From the IMG/VR virus record IMGVR_UViG_3300031772_000001, positions 1 through 64,000 of that record: 64,000 bases of DNA; one strand, written 5' to 3'. The notes under the pieces were generated by a model. The model made no database searches, was not told where the DNA came from, and worked only from the letters and a program-made list of their open reading frames with translations. Made by a program: the position numbers and the translations under genes. Of this stretch, positions 23,330-33,142 are shown one piece after another; the stretch's first letter is position 1, and each line of letters opens with the position of its first letter. Source of the DNA: a virus.

Positions 23330-26275
23330 TTACTTTCGATCTTCAGGAGACAAGAACACACCCTTCAAGAAATTCACAGCACTTACCTTCTTTCCTTCAA
23401 AAAGATTACCCATCTTCTCATAGGTTAGTGACCTGAAAACATTGAGAGACGGAACCCTTCTGAGGTCATTCTCTTTGACCACCCTACTGAGGCAGGAACT
23501 AAAAGCAAGAACCGCTTTGTTGAAGTCCATATTTTCCGGCAAAAGTTTTCGGATATTTCTATGCAAATCAGTCCGCTTCAAAACCTCCGCTCGAAGATTA
23601 CCCAAGATTTCCTCAGACAAAACCTTCTTTGCCACACCCTCATAATACTCTGGTGTTGCCTTCTCATAAGCATCAATTGGTGTCAAACTTCGATCATACA
23701 TCTCAGTCATAAAAGCAGAAATCTCTTCGTGATCCTTATGAGACAGGGACAAATTCTTTGCCCTCATCACATTCAAAGCAGAATAGAACTCGGGGTAAAT
23801 TTCAACAAACCGATCATACAAACCCTCACAAACCTTGCTGTCTGTCAACTTATCAAACTCAACAAGCAACGGGCTTATAGCACAAAGAGTAGCATCATCA
23901 AGTTTTGAAAACTCCTGCAAAGCATCTGTATCAACCTCTAAGTTTTCTGAATACTTTTTGATGTTTGCTACAATCACACCTTTATCTGCATCCCCAAACT
24001 TATACACAAGAACATTCTCTACAATAGCAGGAATATTAGAGTTTCCTAACAAAGAATCCGCTATCTCTATACCCCTAAACTCAACACCAAAACGCTTACA
24101 AGATTCAGTCAGCTTCTCAATTCGCTTCTCTTGATTATCCTCGTTTATATGGGAGTTGTTCAAAAGATGAAAAACTTCCACAATTGCGGAATCATAAGAC
24201 AAGCTCTCTTCCACTTCCAAAGCAGAGAAACCGCATCGGCCACACTTACCACCAAACCCTTCACAAGCACACCTTGGGCAAATCATACTCTTTACCCCCA
24301 CCCCAGAGGAAAGAACCTGCTCAAGATCGTACCCACAATCCGTACAGTGCTTTGGATAACGCCCACGATACTTCGGAATCAACATCCCGCACGAAGGACA
24401 CTGGCCCTTGTACTTGATCTTGTCAAAAGCAGTCTGCATCCCCGGAGTCATGCCTTGCTCATTTGTCTGCTCATCCGTCTGCTCCCCAAATCTCTTAGCA
24501 ACCTTTTCTATTGCATTCAACATCCTCTCTTCTTTCTTTGCACACTCAGCACAGAAAAGACCAAACGCCTTATTAGAAAGTTCACCTTCTTTACCACACC
24601 TCGCACATTTACCTGTTTTCTTAGAAGATCCTTCTTCTATCTGCTCCCAATTCATATTATTTGCGAGATACTGAGCATGAAGATCATTTACTACCTTCAT
24701 ATCCTTAATACCAAACTGTTGTGAAAACTGAGTAAGAGTCTTACCAGTATCTTTCAAGTCAGAATGATCCTTAAACCAATCAAACATCTTTCGTGTGATA
24801 TTCACACCAGACTCATTTACCTGCTCATTCTGGTCAATAACACTGCCTTTCTTATGAAAAGGAGGATACGTCACCAGAGCATCACCTTCTTTGTTGACCA
24901 TGTAATAACCAGCCAACGTACTATCTTTTACCCTACTCTCATATCCCATCTTCTTAGCAAGTGCATCAAACTCTTTCAAAGTAATATCTGAGGCAATTAC
25001 CTTCGCTTTTCCAGTATCAGTTGTTTCCTTGTTTACCAAAGCAACTGACACTTTAAGAGTTACTTCTACTACCTGCTCATCAAACTTTTTATCCATCGGT
25101 ATAGCTGCATCAGTCCTTACCCCGGAAGGGGGCTTTTCTCTTTTCGATATAAACCAACTATCTCTGTCCTTCCCCTGCCACGCAATAACACCCTTTGGCA
25201 ATTTACCAGCATACGATTTTACAGCCTTGTATGTCACCAAATATGTCCCACCATCCATGATATTCTTTATCATCTTCTCTAAATCATCTGTATCCTCAAT
25301 TATTACATCCTCTTTTATCTCTGACATCTTCTTTACATTCGTAGCCCAATCAGGCAACTCACCTCTCACCAAATACCAAGTCTTATCCCCGTTCTTTTCT
25401 TGAAACGCATGAGTATCTTGGGGAACCTTACCAATAAACTGTTTCAGGTCTTTCTCACTTCCGATCTTAACAATAGCACTCTCTAAAGACACCAAAATAC
25501 CTTGCAAGTCTGTACTAGCTACCCGCTCTACCACTACCTGCTCACTAACTCCCTCTTTCTTAGTCTGTGATTTAAGCACGTCTTTCAAAAAATCTATAGC
25601 CTTAACAGCATACCCATCAAATATCTTTCTTGTTCCTTTGAAAAGAGCTACCTTTCCAACCTTATCAATATTGCTTCTCTCAAGAGTAGCCTTGAAAGCT
25701 GTATTGTACTCAGTAATGTACTTATCAAGCTCTTCCTCGTCTACCTTACTCTCACCCACCACAGAAGCCTCCGGCTGTACCAAGTGCTCCCCACACTCAG
25801 GACAAAACTTAGGATACCTGCCTGGGTAAGTAGGAACCACAAACCCGCAACTGTCACACTTCTTCCAAACATTACCCTTAGAAACACTTCCGTAAACAGC
25901 CTTTCCCATACCCGGAGTCATCTGCTCATTCAATTTATCCAAAACAACACTGGCAACAGTACAGATTGTTGCTGCTTCCTTTGTTGTAATTACTGATTCC
26001 ATGTACTTACGAAAAAGAGAATCAAGAAATATTCCCAAATCAGAAATTCCTGATATGGAATCCTTATCTACACCCTTGACTTTTTTCATTAAGTCAAGTA
26101 TACTCTTAGAAACTTCTTTTGCTTGGGATTTTACATCGGAAGGGAAGTCAACAACAAAATCTCCAAGAGCCTTCAGGAACTCGGCTCCCTTTTCGAGATC
26201 AGAAATTGACTTCACATACTGCGAAGGAACCGACTTAGAAACGGCATCTTCAAATGCATTCTGTTGACCTAACAT
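23330..26275 (-). CDS. Large multi-domain zinc-ribbon head-region protein
   Basis: About 981 residues from the ATG at 26275 (a longer frame to 26320 overlaps the portal end more). Four zinc ribbons are visible: near 140-161 (CDSCGFVVPTYPGRYPKFC), 557-578, 626-647 (CPSCGMLIPKYRGRYPKHC) and 666-681. The first and third are close copies, each preceded by an EQxxTPGM segment. A second repeat is the KTWYLVRG / DSWFISKRE module (~300 and ~375). NEQ-rich linkers separate the parts. The C-terminal ~280 residues are helical and contain FMTEMYDRS, a tag-like peptide. Lies directly after the portal gene; could be a core/scaffold polyprotein (inference). Confidence 0.6.
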   Translation of the reverse strand: MLGQQNAFEDAVSKSVPSQYVKSISDLEKGAEFLKALGDFVVDFPSDVKSQAKEVSKSILDLMKKVKGVDKDSISGISDLGIFLDSLFRKYMESVITTKEAATICTVASVVLDKLNEQMTPGMGKAVYGSVSKGNVWKKCDSCGFVVPTYPGRYPKFCPECGEHLVQPEASVVGESKVDEEELDKYITEYNTAFKATLERSNIDKVGKVALFKGTRKIFDGYAVKAIDFLKDVLKSQTKKEGVSEQVVVERVASTDLQGILVSLESAIVKIGSEKDLKQFIGKVPQDTHAFQEKNGDKTWYLVRGELPDWATNVKKMSEIKEDVIIEDTDDLEKMIKNIMDGGTYLVTYKAVKSYAGKLPKGVIAWQGKDRDSWFISKREKPPSGVRTDAAIPMDKKFDEQVVEVTLKVSVALVNKETTDTGKAKVIASDITLKEFDALAKKMGYESRVKDSTLAGYYMVNKEGDALVTYPPFHKKGSVIDQNEQVNESGVNITRKMFDWFKDHSDLKDTGKTLTQFSQQFGIKDMKVVNDLHAQYLANNMNWEQIEEGSSKKTGKCARCGKEGELSNKAFGLFCAECAKKEERMLNAIEKVAKRFGEQTDEQTNEQGMTPGMQTAFDKIKYKGQCPSCGMLIPKYRGRYPKHCTDCGYDLEQVLSSGVGVKSMICPRCACEGFGGKCGRCGFSALEVEESLSYDSAIVEVFHLLNNSHINEDNQEKRIEKLTESCKRFGVEFRGIEIADSLLGNSNIPAIVENVLVYKFGDADKGVIVANIKKYSENLEVDTDALQEFSKLDDATLCAISPLLVEFDKLTDSKVCEGLYDRFVEIYPEFYSALNVMRAKNLSLSHKDHEEISAFMTEMYDRSLTPIDAYEKATPEYYEGVAKKVLSEEILGNLRAEVLKRTDLHRNIRKLLPENMDFNKAVLAFSSCLSRVVKENDLRRVPSLNVFRSLTYEKMGNLFEGKKVSAVNFLKGVFLSPEDRK

Positions 26276-29200
26276 GGAGTAATTTTGCCCTTTCCTGTAT
26301 TGCAGGAACTCGAAGGTCACTGTGAGAAGGTTTATTGACCCTCTCTTTAATCCAAAACCCAGAACCCACTAAATTTCGGATTTTTTCGGCTCTTACTTTG
26401 GTAGTACCGCTACCGTTGGAGCCATCACCTTCTTCTTGAAGTATATCAAGTTCTGACTCAACACCCTCTTCTTCACCTTCACCCTCCTCGCCACTCCCAC
26501 CTTTTCCTCCACCCTTACCCTCCTCATCCCCTTCATCATCGCCGCTTGGCTTTCCCTTCCTTCTTGGAACCGGAACAGAACCACGAGAACCAAGAGCATC
26601 AGACTTCGAGGAAGAAGACTTATTTCCTAACAACTTATCAATATCAAGATCGGGAAATGCAAATATCTGCTTGAATATGTACTCAACATACATCTTCTTG
26701 TTGATAATTCCTTCCATCTCCCCAGACAAACCAAGCATAGACGTAGCAATACCAATCTTTCTTTCCGTGTACTCCAAACGAGAATCTTCCTCTGCCGAAG
26801 AAATTGGAACCATCCCAATAGACAAATCTTCAACACTTATATCCTGACTGTACTTGTAAGACAGGTGAATTTGAAATAGCCGATACATCCCCTCAATAAG
26901 TGCCCTCTGCACCTTCTTGACCATACGAGCATATCGAATATCCAAACGAGTAAGAGTCTGTGAACCAGAAAACCCCGGTATACTTTCAGAATTGTGAACA
27001 AACACACCACAAGAGAGAGAGAAGTTGTGGTTGTCACTTTCAACAGTTAAATCATAAGCATCTTCAACAACATCAAGATATTCTACATTTACAACTCTAT
27101 GATTGTAACAATTTGCTGCCATCTTCCTTTCAGAAATCATCTTACTATTTGCTTTAGCTCGACAAACCCTCTGGCATCTAACACAGCAAAACCTTGGTGT
27201 CTGTAAGTATGAAGAAATGTCGTTGTAAGGAACCTTCTTCATAAACATCTTCCCACACTCATCACAACAAATCTCAAACTCCTGTGGGTGATAATCACCC
27301 CACCTACCCTGAACCATCTTACCCTTCCAAGAAGCAAACTCAGGACTATCAGGGGAAATAGTCTTCATATAATTAAAGGATTTTCTTCTCCCCTCCTGAA
27401 TAGCCTTAATTATTCCCTGCCTTGCTTTCTCTCTATACTCAGGATTAGCCATCGGGTTATTCTCACCCTTCTGGTAATCCCTGTTAATACCCATCAAAGA
27501 CTTTGATACTTTTGCACCAAACCCATCCGGCTTCTTTCTCCCTTTTCCCAAAACAGACATTCTTTTGGAATACTCAAGCCTCTCCTCTGAAGACATAGCC
27601 TCCCGTCTCTTCCTTGCTGAAACACTTCCCAAAGACCTGCCCATATCTAAAACACTTGCCATCTCTGGATGATACTTAACAAAATGCTCTCGCCTATTCT
27701 CACAAATTGCCAGATTTAAGGCATCATTATTACTCTTGACTTTATCTCTATGATGAACAACTTGCTCAGAAGATAGAACCTTCCCACCATTCAACAAATC
27801 TTCTGCAACAAGACGGTGTACCCGAACATAATGCCGATCCTTATTATCAATAATTCCATAATATCCCTTCTCTGCCCCAGACAACTCAAAGTAATATAGA
27901 GGCATTAAAGATTCCCCAGAGACAAGTTTCTCTGCCTCTTTGTAAGACCCATCTCTTAACATACACCTATGGTCAGGGGTAACGTCAAAATATTCTCCGT
28001 TATCAAGATGCACCCTAACATACTTCGCATTAAGTCGCGTCTTGTTAATATCAGAGATATTCGTGGCGTGAACCCTGCCATCCTTATCACTTGTAAAAAT
28101 TGTCTTGCCCCTGAAATATTCCTTATTCTCAAACATCTCCCTAATAGTAGGTGTAGTTCCATCACATAACCGAATACCAGTGTTTCCTCTCAAACACATT
28201 CCTAAAAATGCGCCGGGGATGCGGATAGCTGCAAGTAGCTTATCCCGAATATACTCAATATCAACTATGTCTTTTATGTTTACATCACCACCAACCGTCT
28301 CAACTCGCATATCCCCTTTTGTACCTGTATAGGGAATAAAAACCTCGTCATTATACTGCAAAGGATTGTACTTCATACGATAGAAATTCACAGGAATATC
28401 TATTGCCTTCTTCTGCATAAATTTCTGCTCAAGATCCTGAATCAAATCCCTACGCTCATCCTTTGTCATACCCTCAGTATTTACATAAAACACACGTATA
28501 AGGGGAGATCGGGCAAGACGAGCAAGAGCAAGAGAGACTTCAAGCAAATTCAGGATACGATAAATCAATCTTGCGTTCTGCAAAATTGACGTACCATACA
28601 TCGAAGTAAGAATCTTTTCAACTAACTTACGCTCACCCTTCGGAACATCCCCACGTCTATTTGCATCAATCATCCTACGGGAAGGAGATTTCTGAGGATC
28701 ACCGCTATCAACATCCCAAGTTGACTTATCAAAAGGTTTTGTATCCTTTGTCTTATCTCCATACTCAGCAGGCTCATCCTCGGCCTCCCCTGTCTTATCC
28801 TCCCCCTCCACAGACTTTTGCATTTCATCTTCCCACATCTTGACCTTTACAGACTCAAAATTGGGTTTGAAGTTGTTGATGAAATGCACATACCCTGAAG
28901 AGTCCATTATCTCTTCCTTACGGGCAGAAATATCCTTCTTGATAAAACAAGCAAGTTTTCCGTCTATGTCAATACGATAAACACTTTTTGGATGTTCCGA
29001 CTCACGAATATTAGTGATCCCTTCACCCTTCTTAGGGTAAACCCTTAACATGAAATCACCATACTTCGCAATATTATAGGTCCACCCCCAAACCTTATTC
29101 TCAAAATCAATTGTTGAAAGAAACTCTTGAAGTTCGTGGCCGTACTTATGCTTTCCACCAATCCATAAAGTACCATTCATTTCATGGGAGTATTGTGTAG

Positions 29201-29483
29201 CATCATCAACAACTAACTCCAAAGCAGATGAAATAATTGGATCTTCTTCCATCTGATCATAATCAGAATACCGAGATTCACGATCTTTTTCCAGTTTCGT
29301 AGCAGCAGAAAACAACTCCCAAACACGACCCTCATTCATCAAAACTTTTACAGTATTCGTTGCCTTATCATCAACAACATACACCTCATTTGACTGACCA
29401 TTTTTTGCATCAGCCTGAAGAGCCTCAAGAACAATATTCTCGTTGACTCTTAACCCACCCTTTTCAAACAGACGAACAGACAT
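26250..29483 (-). CDS. Portal protein with large HNH intein
   Basis: 1077 residues before splicing, about 675 after. Extein features fit a portal: VDDATQYSHEMNG, YGDFMLRVYPKK, LLEVSLALARLARSPLIRVFYV, IEYIRDKLLAAIRIPGAFLG, then SGSQTLTRLDIRYARMVKKVQ. Portal subunits form the dodecameric DNA channel at one capsid vertex. The intein occupies residues 430-831 and interrupts the conserved helix region between GAFLGM and SESIPGFSG. The C-terminal tail is a Gly/Glu/Asp-rich disordered segment. It lies two genes downstream of the terminase, as usual. Begins MSVRLFEKGG. Confidence 0.9.
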   Translation of the reverse strand: MSVRLFEKGGLRVNENIVLEALQADAKNGQSNEVYVVDDKATNTVKVLMNEGRVWELFSAATKLEKDRESRYSDYDQMEEDPIISSALELVVDDATQYSHEMNGTLWIGGKHKYGHELQEFLSTIDFENKVWGWTYNIAKYGDFMLRVYPKKGEGITNIRESEHPKSVYRIDIDGKLACFIKKDISARKEEIMDSSGYVHFINNFKPNFESVKVKMWEDEMQKSVEGEDKTGEAEDEPAEYGDKTKDTKPFDKSTWDVDSGDPQKSPSRRMIDANRRGDVPKGERKLVEKILTSMYGTSILQNARLIYRILNLLEVSLALARLARSPLIRVFYVNTEGMTKDERRDLIQDLEQKFMQKKAIDIPVNFYRMKYNPLQYNDEVFIPYTGTKGDMRVETVGGDVNIKDIVDIEYIRDKLLAAIRIPGAFLGMCLRGNTGIRLCDGTTPTIREMFENKEYFRGKTIFTSDKDGRVHATNISDINKTRLNAKYVRVHLDNGEYFDVTPDHRCMLRDGSYKEAEKLVSGESLMPLYYFELSGAEKGYYGIIDNKDRHYVRVHRLVAEDLLNGGKVLSSEQVVHHRDKVKSNNDALNLAICENRREHFVKYHPEMASVLDMGRSLGSVSARKRREAMSSEERLEYSKRMSVLGKGRKKPDGFGAKVSKSLMGINRDYQKGENNPMANPEYREKARQGIIKAIQEGRRKSFNYMKTISPDSPEFASWKGKMVQGRWGDYHPQEFEICCDECGKMFMKKVPYNDISSYLQTPRFCCVRCQRVCRAKANSKMISERKMAANCYNHRVVNVEYLDVVEDAYDLTVESDNHNFSLSCGVFVHNSESIPGFSGSQTLTRLDIRYARMVKKVQRALIEGMYRLFQIHLSYKYSQDISVEDLSIGMVPISSAEEDSRLEYTERKIGIATSMLGLSGEMEGIINKKMYVEYIFKQIFAFPDLDIDKLLGNKSSSSKSDALGSRGSVPVPRRKGKPSGDDEGDEEGKGGGKGGSGEEGEGEEEGVESELDILQEEGDGSNGSGTTKVRAEKIRNLVGSGFWIKERVNKPSHSDLRVPAIQERAKLLHVRSTECI
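26991..28196 (-). mobile_element. Intein with HNH homing endonuclease in the portal gene
   Basis: 402 residues. Starts with Cys430 (CLRGNTGIRLCDG, block A), has TPDH with His505 (block B), and ends VEDAYDLTVES...FSLSCGVFVHN with Ser832 as the +1 residue (blocks F and G). All residues needed for splicing are present. The insert carries an HNH motif (VVHHRDKVKSNNDALNLAIC) and a four-pair Cys cluster (CCDECG, CCVRC). It should splice out of the portal precursor and could home into intein-free portal genes. Confidence 0.9.
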
Positions 29484-29528
29484 AGAATTCCCTTTTTGTT
29501 AATTAACACTTACAAGAGACAACCACTG

Positions 29529-29762
29529 TCACAGAGGACTAAGATTCACACTCAACTGAGTATCAAGATAATTCAACAGCTTTAACATGTTATCCTTATT
29601 TGAAAACACAAAAGTATTCGCTATACCACTAACACTAACGATCTTTAGACTAAGCCCGTCCAAGACCTTGTAATCATCAATCCCGTCTATGTCAAATCTG
29701 ACTCCTGCTGTAATATCTTGAGCACTTTGATTATCTGTAACAATCCTTACATAACGTGACAT
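29529..29762 (-). CDS. Small hypothetical protein between terminase and portal
   Basis: 77 residues starting MSRYVRIVTDNQSAQDITAG. Predicted beta-rich with an amphipathic C-terminal helix (NMLKLLNYLDTQLSVNL). No family recognised; position suggests a head-assembly accessory. Confidence 0.6.
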   Translation of the reverse strand: MSRYVRIVTDNQSAQDITAGVRFDIDGIDDYKVLDGLSLKIVSVSGIANTFVFSNKDNMLKLLNYLDTQLSVNLSPL

Positions 29763-29772
29763 AAAAACTCCT

Positions 29773-32298
29773 CTATATAGAAGAAAACAAACCGTGGTCT
29801 ATCCCACCATAATCACCCGACTCTAAAACCTTCACCAACTTCAACTCTTTCCCTGTCTTTGGATCAATCCTCTTAGGCATAACCCAACTATCATCAGACT
29901 GAGCTTCCTGTCTCAACCCAAGTGTAAACACTATATCCCCAACAACCTCAGCATTAGTACGGCCAGCAAAATAAGAAGGATCAGCTTCAACAGCGTTCGC
30001 ACAAGCGGCAACAAGAGCATCACTACAACCCTTGTCCCCTCTTGTACCATCATCATTTACATCAGGGTGATCTACCTTCTTAGATTCTACGAAATGATTA
30101 AGGTTAAAAAACTCCCGCTCCAAAATGGAGTAGTTGTACATAATAAGTCTATCTTCATAGATCAAATCCACTACTTGAAGATAAGCAGAGTCATCCTTAT
30201 CAACAGACCTTCTCGCAGCATTAAAAGAGTTTGCTGTAAATATCTGAATTGTATCTTCTGATTGGTACTGATCTAACGAAATCTTCCCAAACCTCATACC
30301 CATCTGCCGAAGTTCAAAGATAAACTTACGGATTTTAGTGAATGAAATCCTATCAGGACTCTTGGGGGCCATCACAGACAAAACAATATCAGTCTCCAAT
30401 TTTGGTATTCTCAACATCGTATTCGGGTCTTCGATCATCTCCGCTATGTGAACAATAGCAAGACCCAAAGTATCATGTGTTGTTGCATAGTCAAGGTGAA
30501 CATACCTCAATGCTTCAGGGTGACGTATTAGCCCCTTGTAACTCGCCTTCCCACTCTCAATCACTTTGTTAAACATCAATTCTGGTAGAAAATAATCTAT
30601 AAGATGCTGTGTTGTTTTCAGGGATATTGTAAAAGTCTCTTTTGTAAAAGGATGTCTTATCTCTGAAGAAATACACTTCTGCCAAGCATACTTCGAGGAA
30701 AACAACTTACCAGACGGTGATATAGACACACCAGCAATATTCCTCAAAGCTCCATACACATCATCTATAAAGTTTTGCTTAAAGTCCATCGGAACTGCTA
30801 CGAAATTATCTATAAACTTAGCTGGTAACTTTACCATAACATCAGACACAGCTTTATCCGTGTCCACACTCTTACCATCTGCAATCATCTTATCCCTAAT
30901 ATCAATAATCTTGGCTCTTATAGCATCAGAACTCATAGGAATAAGACCATTTACAGACGTAACAATAAAAGCATCTTCATTTTCAGAACCCTGAAATACA
31001 AAGAACCTATCATTAGAGTAGTTCCCCGGCTTAACATCCCAAAGAGTCGTAATAAAAATCGTCGCTGAGTTGTACTGTCTGGCTTGCCTAATTCGAGAAG
31101 AAACAAATGAAGACTGAATTGAAGCAGACGAAATAATAGCAGAAAATCCAGGGTCATAACCCTTCATCATAAACCGAGACATACGACGGTCTGTAACTTC
31201 CCTGTAAATCTTAGCCGCCTTTGCAGCATCACCAACTGAGGCACCTGAACCACCCCTACGGTAGAAGTCAGCCTCATCCATAATACACCCAAACAAGTTC
31301 GTTGATATAACAGAGAGATTATCAGAACCCGGAAGGATTGCTATACGTTGAGGAAATTTGAGGATGGACTTGTATGTTCGGTCACGCGGGAACTCTTTTC
31401 GGAAGTACGGTATTGAATCCACCATCGACCTAAACTGCCCAAACCCAACTCTCTCCGCATGTGTCATGTTAATTGACAAATATGCAAACACTATGTCCGT
31501 CATGTCAGACAAACCAAACAATCTCTGAGGATAGTCATAACAAGACAATTCATAAAGTTTTCTAAGCCAACACACGAAAGCGAAGGTAGTCTTACCTGCA
31601 CCTATTGAATTATGAACAAAAACACCAGAGGAAAGAGCAAAGTTATGGTATTTCTCTACCTCAAAATCATACACATCCTCTTTTTCCTCCAACTTTCTAA
31701 CCACCACTACTCTTACAGGACAGGTTAAAAAACTCATCAAACCATCACCCGCCAAAAGCTCTTCCGCACTTCTATAAGAACCATCATCCAACATCCACAA
31801 ATGATCAGGAGTACATCGTTCTTTACCTCCATTACTAAGAACTACCTCTACAATATCTTTTTGCAAACCTGTTTTTCTACATCTACTTGCAACACCAATG
31901 CCATAATGACCATCCAAAGAACAAGATACTACATCAAAAACATGACCAGATTCAGCTAACTCTTTTATTGTTCTATCCCGAAGGTCATATAACCGTATCT
32001 TAGTAGAACCAACAAAACATCCAGTAATTATAGTTTCAGGTTTTTTAGAGTCTATATAAGTTGGTAATGCTTCCTTCCAGTACGGATACAAGTCTTTCGC
32101 AAGTGATCCCAAATAATATGTGTAATTTACCCACTTATTAACAGGTACAATCTCTTTTACCTGAGTAGCTTTTAATACACCAGTCTCTTCAGAGATTGCA
32201 CGACCCAACAAGCTCTCAATAGCGGAAAATTGAGAATCACCTATACCCTCAAAGAACTTTAGGGTTTCAGGAGAGATTTTTTCTGGGATCTCTGACAT
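29773..32298 (-). CDS. terL: Terminase large subunit interrupted by a mini-intein
   Basis: 841 residues, about 704 after splicing. The ATPase P-loop is split: ETIITG precedes the intein and SIGAGKTTFAF follows, giving GSIGAGKTT after splicing. Walker B is FGCIMDEADF. The C-terminal RNase H-like nuclease has YVHLDYATTHDTLGLA, ISLDQYQSED and VNDDGTRGDKGCSDALVA with the expected acidic residues. It cuts and pumps DNA into the prohead through the portal encoded just downstream. The start overlaps the acetyltransferase gene by 32 bases. Confidence 0.93.
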   Translation of the reverse strand: MSEIPEKISPETLKFFEGIGDSQFSAIESLLGRAISEETGVLKATQVKEIVPVNKWVNYTYYLGSLAKDLYPYWKEALPTYIDSKKPETIITGCFVGSTKIRLYDLRDRTIKELAESGHVFDVVSCSLDGHYGIGVASRCRKTGLQKDIVEVVLSNGGKERCTPDHLWMLDDGSYRSAEELLAGDGLMSFLTCPVRVVVVRKLEEKEDVYDFEVEKYHNFALSSGVFVHNSIGAGKTTFAFVCWLRKLYELSCYDYPQRLFGLSDMTDIVFAYLSINMTHAERVGFGQFRSMVDSIPYFRKEFPRDRTYKSILKFPQRIAILPGSDNLSVISTNLFGCIMDEADFYRRGGSGASVGDAAKAAKIYREVTDRRMSRFMMKGYDPGFSAIISSASIQSSFVSSRIRQARQYNSATIFITTLWDVKPGNYSNDRFFVFQGSENEDAFIVTSVNGLIPMSSDAIRAKIIDIRDKMIADGKSVDTDKAVSDVMVKLPAKFIDNFVAVPMDFKQNFIDDVYGALRNIAGVSISPSGKLFSSKYAWQKCISSEIRHPFTKETFTISLKTTQHLIDYFLPELMFNKVIESGKASYKGLIRHPEALRYVHLDYATTHDTLGLAIVHIAEMIEDPNTMLRIPKLETDIVLSVMAPKSPDRISFTKIRKFIFELRQMGMRFGKISLDQYQSEDTIQIFTANSFNAARRSVDKDDSAYLQVVDLIYEDRLIMYNYSILEREFFNLNHFVESKKVDHPDVNDDGTRGDKGCSDALVAACANAVEADPSYFAGRTNAEVVGDIVFTLGLRQEAQSDDSWVMPKRIDPKTGKELKLVKVLESGDYGGIDHGLFSSI
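31609..32019 (-). mobile_element. Mini-intein (137 aa) inside the terminase Walker A motif
   Basis: Residues 94-230. Starts Cys94 (CFVGSTKIRLYDL), has CTPDHLWMLDDGSY (block B) and ends KEDVYDFEVEKYHNFALSSGVFVHN followed by Ser231. No endonuclease domain is present; length is that of a minimal splicing domain. Blocks B and G are clearly homologous to those of the portal intein (TPDHxxMLxDGSYxxAE, SCGVFVHNS/SSGVFVHNS). Unspliced precursor should lack ATPase activity since the P-loop is broken. Confidence 0.92.
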
Positions 32299-32926
32299 CT
32301 TTGTAGTTCTCTACTGCGTCAAGAAACTTGTTTATATCTGTCTGAAGCATCAACGGAAGAAACTTTTTGATTTTCTTCTCCGACCAATCCCACCACTTAA
32401 CCTGAAGAAGCCTCTCAATAATCTTCTCATCAAACCGCATCCGAATTACCTTTGCAGGATTACCACCCACAATTGCATACGATGGAACATCTTTGGTAAC
32501 AACTGAGTTTGCTCCTACAGCCGCACCATCACCTACTGTAACACCGGGAAGTATAGTCACCGAGTCACATATCCAGACATCATTTCCGATAACCACCGGA
32601 CCCTTCACCCGACCGTGCCCACTAACCCCTTCTGCCGCATCCCAAAGAACAGGGAAAGGGTAGGTAGTCACCCAATCAGTTCTATGATCTCCACCAATCA
32701 TCACAGTTAAACAATCAGAAATAGAACAAAAAGAACCTATGGTCAAGCTACCGCCGTACTCCAGCCTACCCAAGATACTCGTGCGTCCAATATATGTGTG
32801 TCTCCCCACAGAAACCCAAGGACACCGTTGTTTGAAAACATCTGTAAAAAGCACAGCATCACGACGGCACTCTATGTTGAACTTCTGCCGATCCTTCTTG
32901 TCCATTCTATCAATCTCAATAGACAT
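32267..32926 (-). CDS. Left-handed beta-helix acetyltransferase (CatB/Vat-like)
   Basis: 219 residues with hexapeptide repeats (VSVGRHTYIGRTSILG, LTIGSFCSISD, VVIGNDVWICDSVTILPGVTVGDGAAVGANSVVTKDVPSYAIVGGNPAKVIRMRF). The active-site loop GGDHRTDWVTTYPF carries the catalytic His typical of xenobiotic/sugar O-acetyltransferases of this group. It may acetylate a sugar, consistent with glycosyltransferases nearby, rather than an antibiotic. Start ATG chosen after GGTAAAGGTG. Confidence 0.85.
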   Translation of the reverse strand: MSIEIDRMDKKDRQKFNIECRRDAVLFTDVFKQRCPWVSVGRHTYIGRTSILGRLEYGGSLTIGSFCSISDCLTVMIGGDHRTDWVTTYPFPVLWDAAEGVSGHGRVKGPVVIGNDVWICDSVTILPGVTVGDGAAVGANSVVTKDVPSYAIVGGNPAKVIRMRFDEKIIERLLQVKWWDWSEKKIKKFLPLMLQTDINKFLDAVENYKDVRDPRKNLS

Positions 32927-32931
32927 CACCT

Positions 32932-33114
32932 TTACCTCTTAATTCCGCGCAGCTTATCCACCAGTGCCAGCATCTCCTCACTCGGCCTCTGTACCTCTCC
33001 TACCTGCACATCCTCAACTAGAGGCTTCCTACGAGGCTTATCCCCGCAACACCCTACTGGCCCCTGCTTCGCAAACCCACCCCCATGAGTCCTCAAAGGA
33101 TTGTCTCTGTTCAT
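32932..33114 (-). CDS. Small hypothetical protein (60 aa)
   Basis: Starts MNRDNPLRTHGGGFAKQG, Gly/Pro/Arg-rich N-half with a CC pair and a helical end (SEEMLALVDKLRG). No family recognised. Sits between the acetyltransferase and a conserved phage gene with short gaps. Confidence 0.5.
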   Translation of the reverse strand: MNRDNPLRTHGGGFAKQGPVGCCGDKPRRKPLVEDVQVGEVQRPSEEMLALVDKLRGIKR

Positions 33115-33142
33115 ACTACTAACTCCTTGTTTTCCCTCACAA

